64,000 nucleotides of DNA from Rhodocyclales bacterium RIFCSPLOWO2_02_FULL_63_24. Its GTDB lineage: Bacteria > Pseudomonadota > Gammaproteobacteria > Burkholderiales > Rhodocyclaceae. Position numbers and translations under genes: made by a program. Of the stretch, positions 53,676-61,618 are shown in pieces. Every line of letters starts with the position of its first letter. The first letter of the stretch is position 1. The notes below the pieces were generated by a model. It was not told where the DNA came from. It did no database searches and worked only from the letters and a program-made list of their open reading frames with translations. The DNA lies in contig MHZX01000063.1 of the NCBI GenBank assembly GCA_001828935.1, positions 1 through 64,000 of the forward strand, given 5' to 3'.

Positions 53676-54740
53676 ATGAAATTCCCGACCCTGGTCGAGG
53701 ATGGCGGGTCCATCCTCATTCTCGACCAGACGCGCCTGCCGCGTGAAGCGGTCATGCAGCGCCTGGCGACCCTGGAGGATGCCGCCCATGCGATACGTGT
53801 CATGCAGGTGCGCGGTGCGCCACTGATCGGCGCCACAGCGGCCTATGGGGTGGCGCTCGGACTGGCGGACGACGCCTCCGATCCGCGCCTGACCCAGGTC
53901 ATTGAAACATTGGCCGCAACGCGGCCCACCGCCGTCAATCTGCACTGGGCGCTGACGCGCATGCGTCGTGTGCTGCAGGAGTCGGCGCCGGCGACACGGC
54001 GAGACACGGCCTGGAAAGAGGCGCGGGCCATCGCTAGCGAGGACAAGGCCGCCAATGCCGCCATCGGGCAGAATGGATTGCCGCTGATAGCGGCAATCCA
54101 TTCTGCCTTCGGCAAAGAAAAGGACAATCCCCGCAACTCCCATTCTGGGAAAGGGGGTGACTATTCCAGGCAGGCGGCGCCTGCAGTTGTCAATGTCATG
54201 ACCCACTGCAATGCGGGCCGTCTGGCCACCGTCGAGCACGGCACCGCGATTGCCCCGATCTACGCGGCCCATGCCGCCGGGATTGCCGTGCATGTCTGGG
54301 TCTCCGAGACGCGGCCGCGCAACCAGGGCTTGCTCACCGCCTGGGAGCTGCGCGAAGCTGGCGTGCCGCACACGCTGATTGCCGACAATGCCGCCGGCCT
54401 GCTGTTGATGCAGGGCAAGGTCGATCTGGTGATCGTCGGCGCCGATCGCATTGCCGCCAACGGCGACACGGCGAACAAGGTCGGCACCTATCTCAAGGCG
54501 CTTGCCGCACGGGCGCACGGCGTGCCGTTCTATGTCGCGGCGCCGCTGTCGACCATCGATTTTGCCTGTCCCTCGGGGGCGGCCATACCGATCGAAGAAC
54601 GTGCCGCAGAAGAGCTTGCAGCCGGCGACGTCGCGGTAGCCAATCCCGCCTTCGACGTGACGCCGGCGGCCTTGATCAGCGGCATCATTTCCGAGCGCGG
54701 CGTCGCTCTCGCCGGGGAACTGGGCCAATGGACATCGTGA
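53676..54740 (+). CDS. mtnA: Methylthioribose-1-phosphate isomerase, with in-frame insert
   Basis: 354 residues. Isomerises MTR-1-P (and 5-deoxyribose-1-P in some species) to the ribulose form. RVMQVRGAPLIGATAAYG is typical, catalytic Cys in VMTHCNAG and Asp in GADRIAANGDTANKVGTY are intact. Between QNGLPLI and APAVVNVMTHC about 28-30 extra residues occur; this part has a perfect 19-bp hairpin and a G-rich repeat in reverse. The frame is open, so the enzyme is probably made. Followed by a fused aldolase/dehydrogenase gene on the same strand. Confidence 0.92.
   Translation: MKFPTLVEDGGSILILDQTRLPREAVMQRLATLEDAAHAIRVMQVRGAPLIGATAAYGVALGLADDASDPRLTQVIETLAATRPTAVNLHWALTRMRRVLQESAPATRRDTAWKEARAIASEDKAANAAIGQNGLPLIAAIHSAFGKEKDNPRNSHSGKGGDYSRQAAPAVVNVMTHCNAGRLATVEHGTAIAPIYAAHAAGIAVHVWVSETRPRNQGLLTAWELREAGVPHTLIADNAAGLLLMQGKVDLVIVGADRIAANGDTANKVGTYLKALAARAHGVPFYVAAPLSTIDFACPSGAAIPIEERAAEELAAGDVAVANPAFDVTPAALISGIISERGVALAGELGQWTS
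53980..54001 (+). repeat. 22-bp word, copy 10
   Basis: AGTCGGCGCCGGCG then AC then ACGGCG, in mtnA codons for ESAPATRRD. Confidence 0.75.
54067..54180. repeat. In-frame insert in mtnA: perfect hairpin plus G-rich element
   Basis: Arms of 19 bp at 54067-54085 and 54089-54107 with loop GAT. The left arm codes for native MtnA residues (GQNGLPL), so the right arm is the inverted copy. Then, read on the minus strand, GAATAGTCACCCCC (11 bp shared with the murD insert) and a CCCAGAATGGG hairpin. The insert ends near a GCAGGCG/CGCCTGC palindrome (about 54170-54185). Confidence 0.8.
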
Positions 54741-54853
54741 GCGATCCGCTTGCCAAGGCAGTGGGCGCGGCGCCGGACGCGGGCGAACGTCGGCTCTGAC
54801 CCCACGCTGAAGCACCACTGCAGACCCCATCTCAATCCTGTCCATCGTCAGCC

Positions 54854-56827
54854 ATGAACAATCTCTACGACAGCCGTGACATGCCAGCCTGCGTCGATGA
54901 CCTGGGGCGACGGGTTTACACCTCGCGCCTGCTCGGCCGTGACAAGTCGCTGGTACTGCATGGCGGCGGCAATACGTCGGTGAAGCTTGCCGGGAAGAAC
55001 GCCTTCGGCGAAGACGAGGAAATCCTGTATGTCAAGGGCAGCGGCTGGGATCTCGAAAAGATCGAGGAAGGCGGTTTTGCGCCAGTCCGACTGGAGCATC
55101 TCAAGCGGCTTGCACTGCTTCCCGCCCTGTCCGACCCGGCGATGGTCAACGAACTGGTCACCCACATGACGCGCGCCTCGGCGCCGGTGCCTTCGGTCGA
55201 GGCCATCCTGCACGCCATCCTGCCCTACAAATACGTCGACCATACGCATGCCGATGCGGTGGTCACCGTGACCAATTCGGTAGCTGGCGAGGCAGGCATC
55301 CGCGAAATCTACGGCGACTCGGTGGTGGTGGTCCCGTATGTGATGCCCGGCTTCGATCTGGCCCGCCTGTGTGCGGAGCAATTCGCCCGTGACGCCGGGC
55401 CGCAGACCATCGGCATGGTATTGCTGAACCACGGCATCTTCTCTTTCGGCGAGACGGCGGAGGAATCCTACGGGCGCATGATCGATCTGGTGGGGCGGGC
55501 CGAAGGCTATCTCAAGCGCAAGCAGGCCTGGGACATTGGACTGGCGGCGGACCGTTCGCCCGGCGCGGTCGCCGGGCTCGACCTGGCGCGCTTGCGCAAG
55601 GAGATTTCGGATGTCGCCGGGTTTCCGGTGCTGGTGGCGCGACACGCCGATGCGCAGGCAATGGCCTTCGTCCGCCGGGACGATCTGGCGACGGTTGCGC
55701 GGCAAGGGCCGGCGACACCGGACCATGTGATCCGCACCAAGCGCCTGCCCATGCTCGGCCGCGATGTGCAGGCCTATGCGACAGACTACCGCGCCTATTT
55801 CGCCGCGCACGAAATGCTTGCCAAGGAACGCAAGACCATGCTGGATGCCGCGCCGCGGGTGGTGCTCGATCCCCAACTGGGCATGTGCGCCGTTGGGCGA
55901 ACGGCGCAGGACGCGGCAATCGTGGCCGAAATCTACGCCCATACGATGGAGATCATCGCCCGCGCGACGGCGCTCGGCGGTTATCGGGCGCTGCCGGCGC
56001 AGGACATCTTCGATGTCGAATACTGGGATCTCGAACAGGCAAAGTTGCGCAAGGGCGGCAAGCCGCCGCCTTTCGCCGGCGAGGTTGCGCTGGTGACGGG
56101 TGCCGCCTCGGGCATCGGCAAAGCCTGCGTGGACGCCTTGCTGGCGCGCGGCGCCGCGGTGGTGGGCATCGACCTGAATCCGGCGATAGGTTCGCTCTAC
56201 CAGCGGCCGGATTTTCTCGGCGTCGCATGCGATGTCGCTGCCGAGGATCAATTGCGCAGCGTTCTGGCGCGCGCTGCCGAGACCTTCGGCGGGCTCGACA
56301 TGCTGGTGCTGAACGCCGGCATCTTCCCGGGCGGCTGCCGCATCGACGCGCTGCAGACGGAAGATTGGCGCCGGGTCATGCGGGTCAATCTGGATGCCAA
56401 CCTGGTTCTGATGCGCGAGGCGCATCCCTTCCTCAAGCTCGCTCCACGCGGCGGTCGCGTAGTCGTCATCGGTTCCAAGAATGTTCCCGCGCCGGGTCCC
56501 GGCGCAGCCGCCTATTCGGCCTCCAAGGCCGCGCTCAACCAGCTGGCGCGCGTGGCGGCGCTCGAATGGGGCGGCGACAACATCAGGATCAACTCGCTGC
56601 ATCCGAATGCGGTGTTCGATACCGGTATCTGGACGGACGAGGTGCTGGCGTCGCGGGCCAGGCACTACGGCCTCAGCGTCGAGGCTTACAAGAAGAACAA
56701 CATCCTGCAGACCGAGGTCACCAGCCGCGACGTCGCCGAACTTGCCGCGGAGATGTGCGGCGCCCTGTTCGCCAAGACGACGGGCGCGCAGGTTCCCGTC
56801 GATGGCGGCAATGATCGGGTGATCTGA
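54854..56827 (+). CDS. Bifunctional class II aldolase / short-chain dehydrogenase
   Basis: 657 residues. Aldolase half, about 1-400: LVLHGGGNTSVKL phosphate region, zinc His pair in DHTHADAVV and a third His in LLNHGIFSFG. SDR half, about 405-657: VTGAASGIGKACVDAL cofactor site, LNAGIFPGG and catalytic YSASK. Known fusions of this type act on rhamnulose-1-P plus lactaldehyde. Directly after mtnA (113 bp), a better guess is cleavage of methylthioribulose-1-P or 5-deoxyribulose-1-P to DHAP and an aldehyde that the second domain reduces or oxidises. Substrate is inference. Confidence 0.88.
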   Translation: MNNLYDSRDMPACVDDLGRRVYTSRLLGRDKSLVLHGGGNTSVKLAGKNAFGEDEEILYVKGSGWDLEKIEEGGFAPVRLEHLKRLALLPALSDPAMVNELVTHMTRASAPVPSVEAILHAILPYKYVDHTHADAVVTVTNSVAGEAGIREIYGDSVVVVPYVMPGFDLARLCAEQFARDAGPQTIGMVLLNHGIFSFGETAEESYGRMIDLVGRAEGYLKRKQAWDIGLAADRSPGAVAGLDLARLRKEISDVAGFPVLVARHADAQAMAFVRRDDLATVARQGPATPDHVIRTKRLPMLGRDVQAYATDYRAYFAAHEMLAKERKTMLDAAPRVVLDPQLGMCAVGRTAQDAAIVAEIYAHTMEIIARATALGGYRALPAQDIFDVEYWDLEQAKLRKGGKPPPFAGEVALVTGAASGIGKACVDALLARGAAVVGIDLNPAIGSLYQRPDFLGVACDVAAEDQLRSVLARAAETFGGLDMLVLNAGIFPGGCRIDALQTEDWRRVMRVNLDANLVLMREAHPFLKLAPRGGRVVVIGSKNVPAPGPGAAAYSASKAALNQLARVAALEWGGDNIRINSLHPNAVFDTGIWTDEVLASRARHYGLSVEAYKKNNILQTEVTSRDVAELAAEMCGALFAKTTGAQVPVDGGNDRVI

Positions 56828-56849
56828 GGCTGTCAGCGGACCCGGCAAC

Positions 56850-56871
56850 AGTCGGCGCCGACGCTACGGCG
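56850..56871 (+). repeat. 22-bp word, copy 11
   Basis: Intergenic copy AGTCGGCGCCGACG then CT then ACGGCG, between the convergent aldolase and histidine kinase genes. Confidence 0.65.
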
Positions 56872-56917
56872 CGTCCGATGGCGCAAGGCGCTTCCGGCGG
56901 TCAGTGAAGGCAACGGA

Positions 56918-57553
56918 TCAGGGCAGCAGCAGCGCGAACACGGCGCCGCCATCATTTGAGAGTTCGATCCGGCCGTGGCGACCGCCGGGCGTGGCGTGGC
57001 GGTTGGCGATCAGGCGCGCGAAGACGAGGCCGATGCCGCTGCTGTCGCTGTCCATCGCGCGCGCTTCGCCATCCAGCACTTCCTGCGGGAATCCCGGGCC
57101 GTCATCGCTGACCGTGAAGCGCAAGCCGCCGCCCGCTTGTGCGGCGACGGCAAAGCGGATGTGCTGCGCGCCGTGGCGCACCGCATTGCGCAAGGCCTCC
57201 TGCAGCACCAGTTTGACCTGATAGGCATCGAAGGCCCAGGCGCCGATCGCGGCGGCTGCATCCGTGTCGGACTCGATGCGCAGCGCGCTGCCCGGAGGCA
57301 GGATGACTTCGCTCGTCACTTCCTGGCAAAAATCCGTCAAGTCATGGTCTTCGATCGCCAGGCGCAGAGTGTCTTCGCCGGCGCGGTAGAGCGCCAGCAA
57401 TTCAACCAGCTGCGCGCTGACGCGCGCGGCGACCGCGCGCGCCTCGTCGATCGCGGCCGAGGGCGCCGCGCGCCGCGCCTCCTCGAGCCAGGTATTGAGC
57501 ACGTTCAGCCCGTTCTTGGCATCATGGATGGCGCCGGCGATGAGCGGGCTCAT
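56918..57553 (-). CDS. Short soluble histidine kinase
   Basis: 211 residues with no sensor region. H box AGAIHDAKNGLNVLNTWL near the N terminus, N box EALRNAVRHG, G1 SDDGPGFP and G2 GIGLVFARLIA. It overlaps the TPR response regulator by 4 bp (ATGA), so the two form a pair. With no input domain it probably takes its signal from a partner or from the regulator's TPR part. Confidence 0.82.
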   Translation of the reverse strand: MSPLIAGAIHDAKNGLNVLNTWLEEARRAAPSAAIDEARAVAARVSAQLVELLALYRAGEDTLRLAIEDHDLTDFCQEVTSEVILPPGSALRIESDTDAAAAIGAWAFDAYQVKLVLQEALRNAVRHGAQHIRFAVAAQAGGGLRFTVSDDGPGFPQEVLDGEARAMDSDSSGIGLVFARLIANRHATPGGRHGRIELSNDGGAVFALLLP

Positions 57554-59175
57554 AGATTCACCTTGAGCGGCGGTGCATCGGGCGGTGCGAACTTGCGGTA
57601 AAGCTGGACCGCTTCGCCCAGGCGGGGATGATCGGGATTGGCGCGATTGGCTTGGGTAATGTAGCGATGCGCCTTGTCGATCAGTTCGGCCGACGCGCCT
57701 TGGCGCTGGATTCGCATCATGGCGGCAATCGCCGCATTGATTGCCACCTGGGCGTTGTTGTGCAAACGGTCGGCGGCCTCGTCGAGCATGGCGCTGGCCT
57801 TGTCGAGTTCGCCGGACTTGGCCAGGGCCACTGCATCGTTATTGAGCCGGATCATGCGCTCCCGGGTCGCTTCGAGGAATATCTCGCCTTCGTCGTCGAG
57901 GCCGGCGGAGCGAAAGACGGCCTGCGCCTGCTCCAGCACCGCGTCGTTTTCCTGGTGATCCTCGGCCACATTCTTGAGAATCCGCTTGGCCTGGTCCTGG
58001 TCGCCGGCAGCAAAGCAGGCGTTGGCGAGTTCGAGCGAGGCCGAGACGTCGATGTCGCTATTGGTGCCTGCGGCCTCCAGCGCGCGGTCCAGGGCTGCCT
58101 TGGCCGCCGCCGGATTGCCCGCTTTCGCGTGCACGATGCTTTCCACCGCGGCCTGACGCACCGTCAGCTCGGCGCTGCGAGCGAAGTGCTGGCCCATTTC
58201 CTTGATCGCGGTGAGCGCCTCTTGCACCTTGCCTTGCTCGACCCGGCTCTTGGCCAGACCCGAGTAATCGTCATGGCTCTTGAAGAAGCCCGTGCGATCC
58301 TTTTCCACGGTTCGCCGAAAGGCCTCTTCGGCGCGGGAGAAATCCTTGTTGCCCAAGGCCAGGGCGCCGAGTTGGCGCTGGCGCTGGGTCGAGGGGGCGA
58401 CCTTCAGCGCCTGCTCCACGACTTGCTGAGCGGCGGCGCTATCGTCCTTTTCCAGCAGGCTGGCCAGCGAGTCGTAGGCTGCAAGGTAGTTGGGGTAGGC
58501 CCCGATCGCGTTGCTCAGGTGTTCCTTGGCCGCGGCGCCATCGCCTTTGGCCGCCAGCGCTCGCGCCATGCCGACCGAGGCCCAGGGGGTGGCGCGCTGA
58601 TCGAGGACGCTTTGATAGAGGGCCAGCGCCTCGTCGTTGCGTTGCGTTTCGAGCAGCAGGTCGCCCTTGATGCGCAGCAGGTCGAGCGCATAGCGCGACT
58701 GCTGCGCCAGCATCGCATCGCATTCGGCGAGCGCCTTCTGCCGCTCGCCACGCTCGCCCAGGTGCTGATACACCGGGCGCAGCGCCTGCTTCTTGTCGAT
58801 GATCCGGTCCAGCCGGGTTTGTAGCGTCTGCGAGGTGAAGGGCTTGATCAGGTAGTCGTCGGGAGCGTATTCGGCGGCGGTGGACACCTGCTCATAACCG
58901 GTCTCGCCGGTAATCATCAGAAACACGGTGGTCAGCGGCAGGATTTTGCGGCGACGCACGAGTTCCAGCAACTGCTGACCGTCGGCGCCCTGGCCCAGGT
59001 TGTAGTCGCAGACGATCAGGTCGTAGCGCTTGGCCGATATCCGATCGACCGCCTCCTTGACATTGCGTGCCGTATCGCAGCGTTCCAGCCCGCAGTCGGC
59101 AAGCTGGATGCGCACCGAGGAGCGCATCTCGGGAATGTCGTCGATCAACAATGCGTTGAGCTTGGAAAGGTCCAT
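57550..59175 (-). CDS. Response regulator with TPR-repeat output
   Basis: 541 residues. Receiver domain 1-125: IDD acidic pair, phospho-Asp in IVCDYNLGQG, Lys in LIKPF. The rest is helical TPR repeats (for example NDEALALYQSVLDQRATPW and KDFSRAEEAFRRTVEKD), so output is protein binding rather than DNA binding. Proteins of this kind occur in several betaproteobacteria and gammaproteobacteria with roles unclear. Shares an operon with the short kinase. Confidence 0.88.
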   Translation of the reverse strand: MDLSKLNALLIDDIPEMRSSVRIQLADCGLERCDTARNVKEAVDRISAKRYDLIVCDYNLGQGADGQQLLELVRRRKILPLTTVFLMITGETGYEQVSTAAEYAPDDYLIKPFTSQTLQTRLDRIIDKKQALRPVYQHLGERGERQKALAECDAMLAQQSRYALDLLRIKGDLLLETQRNDEALALYQSVLDQRATPWASVGMARALAAKGDGAAAKEHLSNAIGAYPNYLAAYDSLASLLEKDDSAAAQQVVEQALKVAPSTQRQRQLGALALGNKDFSRAEEAFRRTVEKDRTGFFKSHDDYSGLAKSRVEQGKVQEALTAIKEMGQHFARSAELTVRQAAVESIVHAKAGNPAAAKAALDRALEAAGTNSDIDVSASLELANACFAAGDQDQAKRILKNVAEDHQENDAVLEQAQAVFRSAGLDDEGEIFLEATRERMIRLNNDAVALAKSGELDKASAMLDEAADRLHNNAQVAINAAIAAMMRIQRQGASAELIDKAHRYITQANRANPDHPRLGEAVQLYRKFAPPDAPPLKVNL

Positions 59176-59191
59176 TGCAACGATCTACCGC

Positions 59192-60190
59192 CTATTTGTC
59201 GTGGTAGCGCGTGACGCGTTCGACTTCTTGCTTCGAGCCGAGGATCACCGGAACGCGTTGATGGAGCTGTTCCGGCACGATGTCGAGAATGCGCCGCCGG
59301 CCATCGGTCGCCGCACCGCCCGCCTGTTCCACGATCATGGCCATCGGGTTGGCTTCATACATCAGTCGCAGCTTGCCGCCCTGGGCGCGCGTCTTGCTGT
59401 CGATCGGGTACATGAAGATGCCGCCGCGACTGAGGATGCGGTGCACGTCGGCCACCATCGACGCCACCCAGCGCATGTTGAAATCCTGTCCGCGCGGGCC
59501 GTCCTTGCCCGCCAGCAGTTCGTCCACATAGCGCTTGACCGGCGCGTCCCAATACCGCATGTTGGACGCATTGATCGCGAATTCCTGCGTCGCCTCGGGA
59601 ATCTTCACGTTTTCCTGGGTGAGCACGAATCTGCCGAATTCACGGTCCAGCGTGAATACATTCACGCCATTACCCATGGTCAACACCAGCAGCGTGGTCG
59701 GTCCATACACGGCATAGCCGGCGCAGACCTGTCGCGCCCCTGGCTGGAGAAAGGCCTGCTCGGTCGGGTCCATGCCCTCGGGGCACTGCAATACCGAGAA
59801 GATGGTGCCGACCGAGACATTGACGTCGATATTCGACGAACCGTCGAGCGGATCGAACAGCAGCAGGTATTCGCCTTTCGGGTAGCGGTTGGGAATGGCG
59901 TGCGGCAATTCCATTTCCTCGGAGGCCATGCCGGCCAGGTGGCCGCCCCATTCGTTGGCTTCGAGCAGGATTTCGTTGGAAATCACGTCGAGCTTTTTCT
60001 GCACTTCGCCCTGCACGTTGTCGCTGCCTGCGCTCCCCAGCACGCCGGCCAATCCGCCCTTGCCGATGGCGATGGAAATTGCCTTGCAGGCACGCGAGAC
60101 GACTTCGATCAGAAGTCGCAGGTCGGGCGATATCACGTTCCGGCTGCGTTGCTCTTCGATGAGAAAGCGGGAAAGGGTCATGGAGCGCAT
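59192..60190 (-). CDS. fbp: Class I fructose-1,6-bisphosphatase
   Basis: 332 residues. Metal and substrate motifs [17 protein letters not shown] and [20 protein letters not shown] are those of class I FBPase. Gluconeogenic (or Calvin cycle) step to fructose-6-P, consistent with growth on lactate. ATG at 60190; another at 60181 is possible. Leftward, 16 bp before the TPR regulator start. Confidence 0.96.
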   Translation of the reverse strand: MRSMTLSRFLIEEQRSRNVISPDLRLLIEVVSRACKAISIAIGKGGLAGVLGSAGSDNVQGEVQKKLDVISNEILLEANEWGGHLAGMASEEMELPHAIPNRYPKGEYLLLFDPLDGSSNIDVNVSVGTIFSVLQCPEGMDPTEQAFLQPGARQVCAGYAVYGPTTLLVLTMGNGVNVFTLDREFGRFVLTQENVKIPEATQEFAINASNMRYWDAPVKRYVDELLAGKDGPRGQDFNMRWVASMVADVHRILSRGGIFMYPIDSKTRAQGGKLRLMYEANPMAMIVEQAGGAATDGRRRILDIVPEQLHQRVPVILGSKQEVERVTRYHDK

Positions 60191-60225
60191 GGTCGGGTGC
60201 CGCGGGCGTAGGAATGAAAAGATAA

Positions 60226-60231
60226 ATTATA
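60226..60231 (-). promoter_or_regulatory. Candidate -10 box of fbp
   Basis: Exact TATAAT on the minus strand about 35 bp before the fbp ATG, in a locally A/T-rich patch. No convincing -35 is seen at 16-18 bp. Confidence 0.4.
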
Positions 60232-60275
60232 CCGCTGTCCTGTTTCCGCGCGGTGCGTGTTGCGACAGGCTTTGC

Positions 60276-61367
60276 TCAGGCTTCGACCATGCCCCTGATC
60301 ACCTGGTTGAAATGTTCGATCCACTCGGTGGAAAACTGGTTGTCGCTGGCGTTGATTTCCGCCACCGCGCGCAATAGCGACCGGCCTTCGCCGCGATGGC
60401 TGTGCTTCAGCGTCACCGACTCGAAGGCGTCGATGATGGAAAGAATCTTGGCGCCGGGAACGATCCGGTCGTCCTTCAGCCCCTCCGGATAACCCCTGCC
60501 ATCGACCATTTCGTGATGCTGGGCGATCATCAGGGCGGCGTCCTGCCAGCCGACCATGCGTTCGGCGAGTCCGGCGGCAAACGACGGATGCTCGTGCATC
60601 ACTTTCCGCTCGGCGTCGGTCAGTGCGCCGACCTTGAGCCAGACCGACTCCGGCAGGAACATCATTCCGATATCATGCAGATAGACGGCCGCCTCGAGTT
60701 GTGCGGCATCCACCGGCTTGCCGGCACGGGCGTTGGTATCGAGCGCCAGCCGCAGCAGGCGGCCGCTGCGCCCCTTGAACAGCGGCGAATAGGATTCCAG
60801 TTGCAACGCCAGACGCTGGAAGAATTTCAGGTCGGCGGCATTGTTGTGCCCGCGTGCTGCCGCCCGGGGCACAAGCTTTGCTGCCGCGCCCGCGGGCCGA
60901 AAGCCGGTGACGGCCTCGATCAGGGCTACCGAGCCGGCATCCAGCGCGGCGTCCTCGCTGCTGCCTAGCGTGTCGAGTCCGTCGATCAGCGCCTGCAGGT
61001 GCAGCGGGGCCAGCGAACGGCCGGCCAGCAATGCCTCGACTGCCAGCTCCAGTCGATCGAGCGCCAGCAGAATGGCCTCAGCCAGGAGCGGCGAGAAGCT
61101 CAGCTTGCCTTCGCGCATGCGGACCAGCAGGCTCTCGATGGGGTGGGTGATCCTGACGCCGAGTTCAAAGCGGCAGATCGACGCGTCGCCCTTGATGGTA
61201 TGCAAGGCGCGGAACAGCGTGGCAATCGAATCGCGGTCGTCGGGCTCGCGGCGCAGGTGGGCCACCTGACGTTCGAAGCTGGCCACCTGGTCGTTCAGCG
61301 CGTCGCGGAATTCAATCAGCAGCTCGCGGTCGGCGATCTCGGTATAGGGTGCAATGGAAGTGCTCAT
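60276..61367 (-). CDS. Hpt plus HD-GYP protein (c-di-GMP phosphodiesterase)
   Basis: 363 residues. N-terminal Hpt domain with phospho-His in FRALHTIKGDASICRF (about 50-65). C-terminal HD-GYP domain from about 180, with HDIGMMFLPE and HHEMVDGRGYPEGL; metal residues HD and the GYP motif are intact. The fusion implies a phosphorelay controlling c-di-GMP breakdown. Neighbours supply kinase, regulator and cyclase candidates. Confidence 0.88.
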   Translation of the reverse strand: MSTSIAPYTEIADRELLIEFRDALNDQVASFERQVAHLRREPDDRDSIATLFRALHTIKGDASICRFELGVRITHPIESLLVRMREGKLSFSPLLAEAILLALDRLELAVEALLAGRSLAPLHLQALIDGLDTLGSSEDAALDAGSVALIEAVTGFRPAGAAAKLVPRAAARGHNNAADLKFFQRLALQLESYSPLFKGRSGRLLRLALDTNARAGKPVDAAQLEAAVYLHDIGMMFLPESVWLKVGALTDAERKVMHEHPSFAAGLAERMVGWQDAALMIAQHHEMVDGRGYPEGLKDDRIVPGAKILSIIDAFESVTLKHSHRGEGRSLLRAVAEINASDNQFSTEWIEHFNQVIRGMVEA

Positions 61368-61618
61368 AAGACGTCTCCGGAAGCGATTGACTAAGACGAA
61401 GTTGCGGTGAAGCCAGTGCCGACATTATGTCCCCGAGCGAGGCGGGGAGGACATTCTTGCGGATATTGACATCAAGCGCAGCCCTGGCTGAAAAATACGG
61501 CAGACGTGGGGCAATGGCAAGCGATGACGACATCGTGGCGCCGTGGCGGCGAGGCCAGCAGCAGGGGCAGTCCGCTTTGCTGCTATTCTTGCCGTCATCT
61601 CCATCGCGGGTTGATCGG
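61368..61618. other. Divergent intergenic region with a degenerate repeat
   Basis: 251 bp between two divergent c-di-GMP genes. Around 61398-61429 the sequence GAAGTTGCGGTGAAGCCAG followed by TGCCGACATTATG weakly resembles both the GTGAAGGC element and the reverse complement of the 22-bp word. A GTCCCCG / CGGGGAGGAC imperfect hairpin follows. No clear promoter hexamers. Confidence 0.4.

Noticed and set aside
53567-54853. mtnA as a pseudogene because of its insert
   Set aside because: The insert is in frame, catalytic Cys and Asp motifs are intact, and the frame is open to a normal C terminus.
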